Below, piece by piece: positions 13,201 through 27,101 of a stretch of DNA of 64,000 nucleotides. This DNA comes from Bugulina stolonifera (taxonomy: Eukaryota; Bryozoa; Gymnolaemata; Cheilostomatida; Bugulidae): NCBI GenBank assembly GCA_935421135.1, contig OW285193.1, positions 14,246,099-14,310,098 on the forward strand, in the 5' to 3' direction. Position 1 is the first letter of the stretch. Every line of letters begins with the position of its first letter. The notes below the pieces were generated by a model, which made no database searches, was not told the DNA's origin, and worked only from the letters and a program-made list of their open reading frames with translations. The position numbers and the translations under genes are program-made.

Positions 13201-16200
13201 GTAATTACCTCTAACTGTTCCCACTAATACTGTCATTGTTCCTAGTAACTATAAACCTACCAATAATATGTGTTGTCATAATATTGATAGTTGAGACGGC
13301 CAGTAACTACCTCACCGGTTGTCCAGGAAGAAGTATTAACACAGATGAAACAAAATGTCCTCCAAACTCCTTACTGACCCTCAAGTCTGTAACTATTTAC
13401 GCAACGACTAACTCGGCAGCTATTGAGGCGGAAACTAAACAATGCATACAGATCTCTCAGTGCAAGAGAGTTATACATGGTCAGTGTACAATGTATATGA
13501 AAAGAGTGAAGGCAGACGCCTTGTATAAGAATACGTTGCATTCAACATTTACTCACTATGATATATGCATATTATACATGTATATACTTTAATATATATT
13601 GTAATTTTTATTGTCCTTCGCCTACTGTGCAATTGTTGGAAGTTGCTCTCTCTTGATATGTAGATTACACGAGAAAGCAACTCCTTAAATGACATGATGT
13701 CTATGAATTGTTCCTGGTAGTGTCATGGTTCCTGATGATCGAATAACATTTACTAACACATCATGTAAATATTAAAACCTGTAGCATCATATTTATGCAT
13801 ATCACAAAGCCATATAGGAGGATATTCACAGCAATGTCTGTATACGAATACTAGAAGCTAAAACTTGACAAATCATGGTATTATATTTGTATTATGCCAC
13901 TCAAATAGATGCTGGTGACTTTGGCCTATCAAAGGGGTACCAACACTTGTATAACTGGATACACAGCAGATGCCAAGGAAAGAATATGTGTGATGGTGGG
14001 ACGTTGCCAGAGTGGTGGGCACTTACTGGCGATATCCAGGGTGACGCTGGAACTACCAGCCTATGCCCAGAAACTGGCACGAAATACTTTACAGGAGTGT
14101 ATATACACTTTGACTGCCTAGGTAAGTCTGCGTGTGTGAGGATGTATGAGTATCCACAGTCTAGCTAATAACTATAATTTGAAGTTGTCTTCTCTTAATT
14201 TGGATATCACTATCAAAAGAGGGAGAAGACAACTTTAAATTAGCTAATTAGTGCCCATGGACCTAATGCAAACATAAGCAGTTGACAACAGTGCCCAACC
14301 ACAGACAAAAATAGAACTGTGCAGACATGTGCACAATCCTAGGGCTTGCGAATAAAACACAGTGGCCACCCTAAATAGAACCACTAGCACAATACCCAGC
14401 GCAATGGTTCACATAACCACGTGTGTTCCTATAGTACTTTGACTTTATGTTACAGAAGGAGAAGAGGTAAACACAGTACCACCTCCTCTAGATACAACTC
14501 CTCGTGCCAGACCGACAACTCCAACATCAACTACACCCTTCCCTGTGATCATCCCTGTCTATATACCTGGTCTAAACGGCAGAGAGAGTAAGTTATATAT
14601 CCCACGACCTACAGGTACATATAAATGACCTACACGTACGTATATATGACCTACATGTACATATATATGACCTACACGTACATATATATGACATACACGT
14701 ACATATATATGACCTACACATGCATATATATGACCTACATGTTCTGCATATATGCCCGACATGCTATATAGGCTACAATGTATAGATAACAATTAAAGTG
14801 CACTGTATCTACCTCATGACCTAGACTGCAAGCATATGGTATATACACATACGAGTAGTATATACTGTACAATGCTGGTATGACCTATATGTATGTACAA
14901 GTTACACTTACTGTACCCTGCATGGAATACCCAGCACATAGCACAATATATTATGTTTGTTATTCTAGCTTTGTCAGAACAATGCTATTACTTCTAACCA
15001 CAATCCCCCTTAATCACATGATAATCAAGATAATGTAAGAGCTCACATATCTAATGCCTCAGGTCCAATCCTACATGCACTGTACATATTAGAATACACC
15101 CATGTGTAGGTATATATTCATACAGGACTACATACTAAACCTCTACTTAGTACTGACTATATAATAATTATATACAGAGTCTAGACTAGACAGCCTCGAA
15201 TTGTTATAGTGATTACTAGGTGTTACTGTTACATGGTTAAAGAGTAGACAACTCCTAAGACAAAGTGCACATGGACCAATGATAGACCATAGATATGAGT
15301 GAAACACAAGGAATTAAACCAATGATGAACTGACCAACTACAAGTTAGATACTACTAATTTACATACTATAGAACATGTAAGGAAAGATACAGGTATATA
15401 TGCATTGATAACAGAGTATACCTAATAAGCACCCATAGTAGCAATAGTTTACCTGCAATGATCAGTTACTGATCAATTACATTCATTTATTATATCCATG
15501 TATAGACTCAGATATAGAGTCAAATATATCATAAATTTTAATTGAATAATGAGGTCTGTCACCTATTAATTTACTTGGCACTACATTTATTGCAGGGTAC
15601 ATGCATGCAACTGATCCAGTAAAAATAGCGACAAATTGTCATTTTTGTCAAATTATAGATTTATTACCAGTACACAACTTGGTACATAGACTAAATATTA
15701 TACACCTACAACCATATAGTAAAGAAGAAATATTTTTATTCATTTATTCGAGTGAAATGGTGAACTGCTTATATTAAAGCACCATGTACCGCCATGTGGG
15801 CAGGTATCCAAGTATGGTATAGGTATAGTACATAATATGAATGCTATAATATGTCATGGTAACATAAGAGCCTGTGTAGATACTGCCTAGATACATACAG
15901 CCTTACACATAATAGGCCTAATTCAATATGTACATGAAAATATATGTATATGTATATCTATATTCTAGTACACTAAACTGCATATACATTGAGTGTGTTG
16001 GGTGTACTGTACAAATAAGTAATTTATTAGGCAGAATGTACTAACTAATATATTAAATATACAGTAATAATTTTATGTATATATTTAGGGCAAAAACACA
16101 CTTCTATAAAAGCATACTGGACACACATACACATACATGTACACTCAACATAATCAAAATGACAACAAGAGGAATCTCTATACAAGGTATCAAAACCGAA

Positions 16201-18363
16201 TTGGGCATTTCGGCAGAATGTTGAGTTGAACAGAACTCCACCTCATACGCGTATAATAATGCTATAAGTCTGATTTCATTGTAGAGATCATACTAGGAGT
16301 GGCCATAGGGCTAGCGATAGTTATACTAATAGTACTGCTACTGATTCTCTACTGCTGTGAGAGATACCAGAAACACAAGAACTTCCTCAAGTTACTCCGA
16401 TCCCTTGGAGCCCCACAGGCCCAAGACAACTACGATGACGACGATTACAGCAAGATGGAGACCTGGACAAACGAGGACATCAGTAAGTACCTGAAACCCT
16501 GTTCCACCAGCTAGTATAAACATTTACAGTTCAGCTTATTTGTCGACTAATGGAATTGGGCCAAAGGAAATTGAGAAAACCTACACAATTACCAGTAGTA
16601 GTCATAGCAAGTAGATTTTATGTAATATTTATTTAAATTATCAGTATTATCCGCTAGCATCTGGTCGAGTGAGTCATTTTGAAAGGATATTGGTAATAGA
16701 GTAACTAGTAAATAAATCATACACAGTATTAAATTGATAATTCCAATCCATTCCCTCATGATAGGAATTATAGAATATGATATTATCATGCCAATTCCAA
16801 GTATGTAAAATAGTGCATATACGATAGGTGAAGTACATATATCGCATTCCAAAGGACGATTTATACGGAATTCCCACTCACACCATAAAATTAAAAAATA
16901 TTAGATGTGCACACATGTAATTCTCTGTCAACTTAATTTCCAGAGTAAACTCCTCGTAATAACTATAGATTATTTTACACACTGTGCCCTGGCAAGCTAA
17001 CCTTTACCGTCACTGAGTTCATAATGAAACCAAGAATGTATAAACTGACTATCTGTAGACCCAGACGCACTTGGTGAATACACGGGAGTCAAACCAGACG
17101 AGTTCCTCACCATGACCAAGCAGACGATGGAGAGCAGCAGACAGATCATGTATGAGACTGGGATAGGTACCATGACCAGTGGAAGAAAGAATAGCTGTTC
17201 CACCCTTAACAGAAATAGCGGCTATGGGGGGTATAGCAGCTACCCCAGTGTGGAGTCGGGTGGCTATGTAGGACCTATGGCTTATGACTCCGGTAAGTAT
17301 TTCTGCTCTAATATTGAAGTTTGAAGCTGATGTAGCTATTAAAAAAATTCAAAAGTTGAACTACAATCAATTTGACCTCTTGTGATTCTCCAGGACATTC
17401 ACTGAAGAAAAAAAGGTTAAAATATAAAATTCTAATTACAGTCCAATCAATCCAATTGGTCAGAAGGTCTTTACACTTTCTTATAAAACCTAACCACTTG
17501 ATAGTCCTATGCTTGGACCTATGTGAGAGGATATTTTGTCTTTGATGAAGATTGATGATGATTGGCTGTCAATCTTAACCACCAGCACATGCCACTTCCA
17601 CCTTTCAAAGATCCTTACCAAACGATAATACATTTATAACTGGCAAATAGACAAACTATAGCCTATGGACTATTGAATGTGAGCCGGAGAAAGTTAGCTT
17701 TCGGACGTTTCAATTCTTGGTAAATCTAATCGACATGTAACAAGCATTTTTATGAGAATATCAAAGTGAGAATTATTTTCTTTGAGAGTTTTGTAGTAAA
17801 GCCTAGAATGATGATTCCACATATTTATCCTCCCTGGATGTAGATGTTTGACACTGATATATATACACAGTCGTATATGTGACAAATCCCCGGTTTCCAC
17901 TTGACACACAACGTCTCTCACTATCGCAGAGGAGTCAGTCTGACTCATATATTTGGCCAACAGCCAAACAGACTGAAAGGAGTCTGAAAGAAGAATAAAC
18001 TGAGAACGTTTGAATATATTCCTGAAAAAAGTGGAGAGGTTTACTGGAAAGGGTTCCAGACATTGAATAGACTGTGTACTTCTCTTTGTAGAAGAGAACC
18101 TGGACTTGGAGAGGAGGATGGCGGCAGTGTTGAACATCCACGACGAGACAGAAGAAGATGCTGGGAATGAACCGGAAAATCTTAACGATGCATCAATTGA
18201 AAATATTGATAACGAGCGACTGGAAGAACAATCCACATCATTATCAGAAGAAGTGTTCCAATCCTTATCGGCATCAACATGCACAACAGAGAGCGATGCC
18301 GAAGTCAGTACATCGGACGATAACCTAAGTGATACGAAAGAAACCAACATTGATAACCAATGA
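10225..18363 (+). CDS. Gene C: SUEL-like lectin receptor, full tail with long acidic end
   Basis: Exons are 10225-10294, 13291-13479, 13909-14121, 14456-14587, 16285-16482, 17059-17292 and 18092-18363, giving 435 residues with all junctions phase 1. Residues 1-23 are a signal peptide ending HSLA. Residues 24-157 carry the eight cysteines, with CQGKNMC, GTLPEWWALTG and GTKYF. A TTP-rich stalk follows to residue 201. The transmembrane helix lies at about 203-226 and is followed by YCCERY. The tail has KLLRSLGAPQAQ, GEYTGVKPDEFLT, an NSCSTLNR site and ENLDLERRMAA, and then about 75 acidic, Ser-rich residues. The first intron is 3 kb and holds a large palindrome and a minisatellite. The stop codon lies inside the first copy of a 336-bp tandem duplication. 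The start is chosen because it gives the only signal peptide with a phase-1 donor. Confidence 0.86.
10318..10602. mobile_element. Near-perfect 95-bp-arm palindrome flanked by 15-bp direct repeats
   Basis: The arms 10321-10415 and 10416-10510 are inverted copies with no spacer and only about two mismatches. The centre reads TAAAATTTTA. The 15-base sequence TAGATTAAATAGATG occurs at 10318-10332 and again at 10588-10602, which could be a target-site duplication or chance. The left copy overlaps the palindrome arm. The remaining 78 bases on the right side are single copy. No coding sequence is seen. The element lies in intron 1 of gene C. Confidence 0.6.
12534..12750. repeat. Minisatellite, 21-bp unit, about 10 copies
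   Basis: The unit CAGACACCAAACCTTGTATTA repeats with minor changes. Because 21 is a multiple of three it keeps open frames on both strands, which are not genes. It lies in intron 1 of gene C. Confidence 0.9.
13638..13686. repeat. Short hairpin repeat
   Basis: Arms GGAAGTTGCTCTCTCTT and GAGAAAGCAACTCCTT face each other. One copy of the dispersed family, in an intron of gene C. Confidence 0.6.
14178..14250. repeat. Short hairpin repeat with extended arms
   Basis: Inner arms GAAGTTGTCTTCTCTT and GGGAGAAGACAACTTT are among the best matched of the family. TAGCTAAT and ATTAGCTAATTA just outside extend the symmetry. The copy lies in an intron of gene C. Confidence 0.7.
14606..14755. repeat. Minisatellite, 21-bp unit, about 7 copies
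   Basis: The unit ATGACCTACACGTACATATAT repeats directly after the stalk-exon donor of gene C. Frames through it (for example minus strand 14559-14792) are repeat artefacts. Confidence 0.88.
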
Positions 18364-19012
18364 GAGTGAAGACTTTGTACAAACGCTATGTTACATACAC
18401 ACAGTAATAGCTTCACCATTAGTAAGTACCAACAGTGTGCTACGATGGGTAACTACTAATTATCTGTTATTGAAATGTACTAATCACATAATAAATAACA
18501 ATCACTAACCATCAAATTGAACTAAACATTAATTTCAAATTTCAATAATTTTACAACTACTGAAATAATATGACCCACTAGTATAATAGTCACTGCTGCT
18601 GTGAGCAAGGTTTAGTTTAGTTTACCATCTCTCTACAAACTTTATTCTGTAAGTAACAGGTGGTATTTTAGTGGTGAAACCAACATTGATAACCAATGAG
18701 AGTGAAGACTTTGTACAAACGCTATGTTACATACACACAGTAATAGCTTCACCATTAGTAAGTACCAACAGTGTGCTACGATGGGTAACTACTAATTATC
18801 TGTTATTGAAATGTACTAATCACATAATAAATAACAATCACTAACCATTAAATTGAACTAAACATTAATTTCAAATTTCAATAATTTTACAACTACTGAA
18901 ATAATATGACCCACTAGTATAATAGTCACTGCTGCTGTGAGCAAGGTTTAATTTAGTTTACCATCTCTCTACAAACTTTATTCTGTAAGTAACAGGTGGT
19001 ATTTTAGTGGTG
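18340..19012. repeat. 336-bp tandem duplication across the end of gene C
   Basis: Copy 1 (18340-18675) starts inside the last exon of gene C and contains its final codons, the stop and 3' flank. Copy 2 (18676-19012) follows directly. I find only about two base differences, so the duplication is recent. Copy 2 holds only the last seven or so codons and no gene. Confidence 0.92.
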
Positions 19013-19687
19013 GAGGGTTTCGTTTCATAACCTAATCTACCAGGGTGAGTGCTAACCCATATCTTGCCAATTATATGTAGATCAAAGAGCTGGCGTTAAA
19101 CGATTTCTAATGTTTTATACTGAGTAGCGTATTATTATTATATATATATAAGTACATGTATGTGGTACCAATGTAATGTCACACATCTCTACTATAAATC
19201 AGTTATTTTATATAATAGTATAGTATGCATGAGATAAGAGAATATACAGTATATGCATGCAAGTTTGGGTGCTGTTCTCAAATTAATGCTCACTTGACTT
19301 AAAACACCAACACAGCTTATCATCACTATAAATCTTCCAATGATATTGAAATACTGTTTTTATATGAAGAGCTGATGCGTTTCCATGGTAACATCATATA
19401 TTATGATATTGATTAACGACTTCTCCACAGCCATCTTATTATCGTACCTACTCGGTATTCATTAGATTTCCTCCTCAGTTTACATACAGAGGCACACTCT
19501 TGTACGTGCTGGAATAGCTGATTACTTAGGTGTGGCTCGCATTTACCTAATTACCTTAATAGGCCGTCGTTTCGTGATAGATTACAACATTTCGGACTGT
19601 ACAACATAATTTGAAATTGGTCAACATTAAAAAACCGTTCCAGATTTATTAACTGCTGACTTATCACATTATATTGAAAGATTTGAA

Positions 19688-22600
19688 ATGAAGATCACCA
19701 AAGTGAATATATTTTTGGCAGCGGTTGGGATATTTATTACAACAGTTATCGTCCCTGTAGAATCTTGTAAGTATATAATTTAAATGTAGTGTTATTGTGC
19801 ATGATTTGTAATAATACATGTACATGTATATAATTCAATTATAAAACAGGCTACATATTCATACAGTGCAAGACATGGTTCTTGCAGCAAGAAAGCCATC
19901 AAACAAATTTTACCCACGTTTTACCTACGTTTTACCTACATTGTGAAATTCGAGTAACTCTTCAGCTGGAAAACGTGTGTATCAACACATGTTACACTTG
20001 ACGTTAGGACACCTGTTTATAATGATGGAATATATTTGAATATATAATGATTCTGTGTGTAAAGGACTGTAAAAGCCTTTTAATATATTCTGTGAATGGA
20101 GACTGTGAGCCTTCTTGAATATCATCTGTAAAAAGACAACAACTTATTGCTCTCAAGAGCTAAGTAGAGAGTTTTTTAACTTGTGCAATCAGGAGCTTGT
20201 GTTTTTCTTGAATAAATTATTTGAACTAAAATTTTCCCATAAAGTCTACAACTAATCCCAACAACTAACAATGTTCCAGTGTACAAATAATATATATTAC
20301 AGATGTAACTGGATCATTCAACTTGGTCGCTTGTCAAGGGAGAAATATTAAGCTGCAAAAATGTAGCGCAGAAAGTGCGGTGTATAACATCACCTCAGTC
20401 ACTGTGCTCACCTCAGCCGATGTTGAAACTATTAAAAATGTGACAGACAACCGCTGTCAACTCGCCGAGGAATGCCGAAGAACAATTCACAGTAAGTGAC
20501 TTAATGGAACTAGTTTGCTAGCAATTGTTGAGAAAAGTTGACGTTCCAGTCCTCCAGGAGAAAGAGGATTATCCAAACAGGAAATGAAACAAGTCAATTG
20601 TCCACCAGTTGACAATACAACTTGCGTCATATTCACACACCCGGATATTCAAATCATTTCCCTGTGTTAACACAACATGTTGCGATATTCACTGTCAGCG
20701 TCAGCAGTTACCGAAGAAGCTTGCACGTATGGCTACAAATGCACTTTATATAACCCAGCGGTAATTTCTAGCATATATCAACACCGTGTATATCTATTAC
20801 AGGTGCAGCAGACTCTGGGCTGTCCAAGGAATACCGTCATCTCTTCAACTGGATATTATACAGGTGTAACGGTAAACAGACATGTGATGACAACTCTGCG
20901 ATGCCTGAATGGTGGAAAGTCTCAGATTCCACCACAACCTGTGGAGACGGCAGGATACAGCACATAGTTGGAGTACTAATTGATGTTAGATGCATAGGTA
21001 AGCAGTCAGACACAGTCTAGTCTATACAATGTATACTTATGGAATATAATTATATCCACACTCCAACAGTTTTCTAACCATGACAGGCGAGCCTCTCAAT
21101 TCCTAGAAAAACTTGCCTTCAAAAACATACCACGACCAGAACAACCAAAGATGGTAAGTTATCGAGAAACCAACCAATGGATAGCTTCTGAAATACTAAA
21201 TTTATGCTAATTTGACCAACCCCCCCCCCCCCCCGCATTCTACTGCTGACTGAACATAGGCTATGGCACACGAGAAAATTATGCATTCCGGTACAATTTG
21301 ACCAAGTAGCGAGCTCTGACGGGCCTATCCAAGTAGTAGAAATGCATTACACACACCACCCGATGTCATGATATTAGTGAGAGTAAGTTCAGGACGACCA
21401 TATATTCATTTACTTGTAGCCGGGGAGCCTGCAGTCACATTTACAGCACCGATGGAGACAACTCCAAAGACTAGACCAACTACACCAACAACTACTACAC
21501 CTTTCCCTGTATTTGTGGCTGTCTATATACCTGAGCTTGAAGGGAGAGAAAGTGAGTAATACTAAATATATAGATAATCCAAGCATACTAGCTAGTGGAT
21601 AGCAGAGTAGACCTAGTACGGTAGAAAGGATGAGGGATAAGACTCCATTAATGATAATTTAACACAGTTTATCCAAGTCAGCTTTGATATATTCGACATT
21701 AAAATAAATATGCCAACATCTTAGCTCTGTATGATGTTCACAGAAATTAATCCCTTAGCATCTACTTAAGTCACTGGTGATTTACCAACCTACTAACAGA
21801 TGTTCAAAGCTGTAACGTTAAAATACCATTACACTCACTTTATATTCACTTGGAATAGAATGCTTGAAAAGAAGTCTCAACCTAATCAAACTTTCTACTG
21901 CTGCTGTGAATTTTAAACTGAAGTTCAAATATTTTCATTATTTTTTATTATTAAATTTTCTATGCTAGATCATTATAGCCTACCAGGTCATAGAACTACC
22001 ATGTGTAGAGCAATTAATATTATGTCATGTTATGTCATGATGTGCTAATACGATAATTTTTACACTAACTGTGTTGTAGAGATAATATTGGGAGTGGCAA
22101 TAGCCTTAGCTCTTGCGATACTTATATTCCTTCTCATTGTGCTCTACTGCTGTGAAAGCTACAGGAATAATCGTAAGTTTGCTAAACTGTTGAGAATGTT
22201 AGGAGCACCACAAGCTCAAGATGACAATTTTGACGATTTTGAGGATTATGGGAAATCAGATGCCTGGAAAGATGAAACGGATGCTAGTAAGTTATATACA
22301 TGTACATAATATTACACTTTACACTACGTGTACTTATATAATTATACACTGTGCTTTGGGAGTTGTCTTTCTTCTTCAACTTGACTAACTAGATAGGAAA
22401 ATTCTGTTAGAAAGGCTTATAGACCTGTAAGTACGATGGTGTTGTGACTAAGTATAATGGGTAAACTGATAGCTCAGTACTACAAGCCATCTTCCCACAT
22501 TGACACCTTATTCAGTAACTGCGAGTATATACAAGTGTATTGTGTATATGAGATGATAAAATCTACAATATTAATGCAAATTTCAAATACTGAGAAACTT

Positions 22601-23905
22601 ATAGTTATAATCAATAATAACAAAGCCTGAGTTCTATTAGTTATACAGACAGTGATATATGCATTAGTATGCAAAACACTGTGATATTTACACTAATGGT
22701 GATTATTAATTAGTTGAAATAGATGCAGTCATGACTATATTGTATCTAAGTGATAACCAGAAATTATAATTTTGTCTGTTATACTTGGTTATATGCTACA
22801 TGCTGCTATAATGCTAGTGATCTGAAGCAGACACCATATCACAACCATCATTTCAACTTTTCGCTTCCTCCAAATAATTTCAGCCAAAGCCAAATGTGCA
22901 TTAGTATTAGTGTTGAAAGACATCAATGTGACTATGAACTCTAACCTTTCAGTTTACAGGCAAACTTTAACTGGAATTAGCATAGTAATATAATATCCAT
23001 AGTACATTGTAGTTAGCTACCAAGCATATACAATTCGGAGTTGTCCTTTCTCGACTATGGGGGAAACAACTTCAAAATACATATGAATAGCTGCACAAGA
23101 ACACACCAGTGAATAGGCCTAGACTCAGAACTTGAATATATTGTGTACTGTGTACATTTGTAGATTATGATGCCCTTGGAGAGTATACAGGGGTGAAACC
23201 CAATGAGTTCCTAACGCTAGACAAAAAAGCAATGGAAAGTTCAGGACAGATACTATATGATACACAGATGGGTACAATGACAATGGGACGAGGTAACAGT
23301 TGTTCTACTCTAAGTAGGAATGGGATGGTAAGCACACACCCATCTGCTACTACACACACCAACTATGGCTACAATGAAACTCTAGACTATAATACAGGTG
23401 AGTATTACATTGCCTCTGTAGGTTTTACTGAATATGTAAATATAGTGATGCCTGATTGGATATTAAAGGGGTTCCCATCCTAGCTATAGCAACATTGTCA
23501 AATTTAGTTGATTTGAAGAGTTTTCAAGTGACTTACTAAAAATATAAAACGTCTAGCAAACCGGGAAATGTAAATGTAGTTGTGTTCATGAGTATAATAA
23601 TGTACTTGTAACTGTGTTTAACTTTTGACCCTTCTGATGTGAGATATATAGCCTTCTAAACTGGTCGTAGGGACTCCTGCTCCCACTGGCCGCCATTGTT
23701 TCAGCTTTAGTGTATCCACACCCTTAGACCACTAAGTAAACAGAGTAGACTATGATACTTATGCTTTTATGGAACCGCAAATACAGCGACACATGCATGT
23801 ACTAAGCATACTGGTTTGGTTTCAGATGAGAACTTAGAGCTGGAAAGGAGAATGGCCGAGAATCTCAAAAGACATGACTTAGAAGAAGATACTTCGTACC
23901 ACTAG
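19688..23905 (+). CDS. Gene D: SUEL-like lectin receptor, full tail
   Basis: Exons are 19688-19766, 20303-20491, 20803-20997, 21420-21551, 22080-22286, 23164-23397 and 23826-23905, giving 371 residues, all junctions phase 1. Residues 1-26 are a signal peptide. Residues 27-154 carry eight cysteines, with CNGKQTC and MPEWWKV. The TKYF segment of the paralogues reads RIQHIVG here, the largest change in that loop. A stalk follows to residue 198, then a transmembrane helix at about 200-224 with YCCESY. The tail has KLLRMLGAPQAQD, an acidic FDDFEDY stretch, GEYTGVKPNEFLTLDK, GNSCSTLSRN and ENLELERRMAE. The tail is closest to that of gene E, suggesting a late duplication. Confidence 0.86.
21222..21235. 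repeat. Poly-C tract
   Basis: About 14 consecutive C bases in an intron of gene D. Such tracts are prone to sequencing and replication errors. Confidence 0.8.
23037..23074. repeat. Short hairpin repeat
   Basis: Arms GGAGTTGTCCTTTCTC and GGGGGAAACAACTTC. One imperfect copy of the dispersed family in an intron of gene D. Confidence 0.5.
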
Positions 23906-24480
23906 AGGATTAGGCTATAACAATGGATTACTAGACCTCATTGTATGAATAGAGCTAGTGAAGGATGACGCTTGAGCTCTACAGATTGTTATACACATCA
24001 GATCTCTCCATCTGTTTTACTTTGATGGAAAACTCTGGCACTCAACTTCTAGTCGAAGGTATTGATTGAGAGTGACTGGCCCATAGCGTCATTACGCAAG
24101 TAGACTCATTCATCTACTAACCACACAAGTTAGAACTCATTAGTAGATTACTCTGTACATAAGTATTAATATTAATGCGAATACCAGATTGTAAATCTAA
24201 ATGACTATTGGTATATAATCGTGTAGTATAGCAAATAACATAGATGTATATGTATATCGACAGCAAATAACAATTGCAGCAATGCTCATAATAGTATATC
24301 ATATAGAGTAGTATAAGTCTATGTACATATAATTCCATAATGTTTATCTTAATTAAAAGAATATAGTATAGCGTAATAAAAATACTACATGTATATAACA
24401 TAATATACTGTATTATACAGTATTATAGGATGTACATGTACATGTATCTACTATAATTATACATTACACCATATAGGGTA

Positions 24481-24756
24481 GTGTACTGTTAGTAGCCAAG
24501 CGTACTATAGAATATGCGACCAAGTGAGGATAAATCCAAACAAAACACATTCTACCAAAGATAACACAACTCCAATTTCTAATGAGATATCATTGGCAGC
24601 ACTTTATTACAATCATCTAGTAAAGTGTTGCCAATGACATCTTTGTGTACTGTAGCCAAGCATACTATTTAGCACAATGAAACCAAGTGAGGATAAATCC
24701 AAACAAAACGTATTCTACCAAAGATGACACAACTCCAATCTGTAGTGAGATGTCAT
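24481..24756. repeat. Imperfect direct repeat with an internal hairpin
   Basis: About 110 bases starting GTGTACTG at 24481 recur from 24644. Shared blocks include AGTGAGGATAAATCCAAACA and CACAACTCCAAT. Between them, GATATCATTGGCAGCACTTTA and TAAAGTGTTGCCAATGACATC form inverted arms around a loop. No coding content is seen. Confidence 0.7.
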
Positions 24757-26824
24757 ATTACTCTTGATAATAATGTATGCTATAAACATGGTAATACTAA
24801 GCATATTTTAGTATCACCATCAATCATGTTGGTAATAATAAATTAGACAAGTGCCTGTTTAGTGAGCAGGGCTGGTATCTATAGCATACCAATAGGCTGA
24901 TAGTATGGAGTTCTAAGGATAAACCATAAGATAATTCTATGGATACACTGAACTTATAAGATGTGTTACATCTGTGCTTTCAGTACTGACCCTTGTGAAG
25001 TTAAAACAATCCTTGCATGTTGCATCATTGGAGTTTGCACTCATTTTACCCATGGGTACATCTGATGACTTTTTTCACCCCTCATGGTAGGTGCTGTTGG
25101 AATCACAGTATACTCGTATGACAGCCAAGTAACATTACACCCTAACTATATGTAGATTATGTACCTAATAAATAGTTACATACAATGTACGAGCGCAATA
25201 TATATATGTAATTAGTAGTATCAGTATTATGTTCATCTTACTTTAGCACTACTACATAGAGGCTACGTTGCTTACACATATAGGCTACAATGTACAAGTA
25301 CAATGTACAAGTGATGGTTGCTGACTATTGAAGCTCATGAAACAGCTGATTAATTATGTAAGGGTGTGACATACCTACTGAGTAACCAGCCTACCATAAG
25401 ACCATGCATCTATTACTTTACACTACATGTAGGCTACATTGGAAGTTAGTCATAACTATAACAGGCTGACAGAATACTGTGTATTTGTGTAGTTAGTACT
25501 CTGTATTCTACTAACTCTTTACCTGGCCCCAATGGTTTTCTTTGCCTATTACTCTTGGTCTTATAAACTTATAAACTGTTAGATATAGGACATGAAGATG
25601 TAGTATACTGTTTGACCATGTACATAGAGATTCGTCTATAAGAGATAGTACCGATGCTGGTTGAGACTCAGAAAGTAAAATGTAGGTTATACAAAGTGGA
25701 TGACACTAACTCATCGCCCTGAGTAGTGTTGTCTCGTACATACAGTATCGGTGATAAGCTGGTGATTTACTATTTCCACATGTAACCAAGTGCCATGCCA
25801 ATTTACTAAACTAGTAAGTTAGCCTCTTGTATTAATAGAACAATGAGAGAGTGAAAATATTTGACAGAATGAATGATTAATGAAGCAAGTGTGCTCTTTC
25901 CCAGAAACGTTGATTGTTACAGAGTTCAGCTATGCTGGGTGGTATCCAGTTTGACTGTAGAGTAACAATGTGTGCTGTAACCATGTAAGGACCATTTAGC
26001 AAGGATCACTGACTTACTGCATGTACATGTACATCTTTAAGGGTTATCTACACCCATCATTAGGGGCTTTCACTTTGGTAAAGTGGTATATTATTGTTTA
26101 ATGAGGTCCTAAAATGTCATAGTATGGTGTTCCACTAGTTGTGTACTGATTATGGCCACCTTGGTACTAATAGAGTTTATTATAGTTGTATTACATCGCC
26201 AAATCATCCAATACAGGAAAATGTGATTCAGCAGATATACAAGTACCATCCTACAATTAATAACTAAACGCTACATGTAAATAGCACAACTCCATCAAGA
26301 TCAGTATTATCAGTATTATCAGTTAATTTTGAACAATAAATGTATCAAAATAAAATTAATTTATCAACTTGGTGAACCTTTAAATTGAGCCAAATTTGCT
26401 GAAAATAGAACTTTGTTAGAGATATTATTGATTTGATTTTGAATAAACAATATCTGTGTGTAAGGTAGACACTTTGTGGATAATTAACTTGATATTATAG
26501 TAGAGCTTTAAAAATCACAATGAAGTCGAAGTAGATCCGGATTTTGCTTGACTGACATTCAATGCTACCGCTCGTCTAGTGACTAATATTAGTTCAAACA
26601 AGCAAAGAGCTCAGCTGAAAAAGTTGGACAGGATTCCAGGGATAAACCATATGTTATTATATTATATTTCCTTCCAAGTGGTTCCACAGGAAACATGCTG
26701 CCACCCAAATGAAACTATACGATAGATCAACCGGAAACTTGCAAGGTCCTGCACACCTGTATAATTTAAAACTGACCCATCTTACCATGAATCTACAATT
26801 TTTGGGTTGATCGCATCTGAATGT

Positions 26825-27101
26825 GGGACTGTTCAAAAAAGACAGTTCGAAAAAAGACGTTTCAAAAGTGGACAGTTCAACACTGGACAGTTCAAAACGC
26901 CTAACCCCAACCACCAGATTTCAACTAATTTTTATTTTTAATATTGCTTTTTATTTAATTAGTTGAATTAATTAACTAAAATCAATTATCTGTGAGTTTT
27001 GTTTTTCTAAATATAATCTACACAGTTTCGAACTGTCTGGTTTAGAACTGTCTGGTTGTGAAACGTCCTGTTTCGAACTGTCTTTTTCGAAATGTCCCTT
27101 T
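26825..27101. mobile_element. Foldback-like element with subrepeated inverted arms
   Basis: The left arm (about 26825-26901) and right arm (about 27023-27101) are inverted relative to each other over about 75 bases. Each arm is built of short units containing GACAGTTC or GACGTTTC. The centre is AT-rich, with AATTAATTAACT. The layout resembles foldback transposons or MITEs whose terminal repeats contain subrepeats. No transposase frame is present, so any movement would depend on enzymes from elsewhere. Confidence 0.65.

Noticed and set aside
17694..18419. 241-codon open frame on the minus strand
   Set aside because: It is antisense to the acidic last exon of gene C and only its shadow. It has no homology-like motif or splice context.
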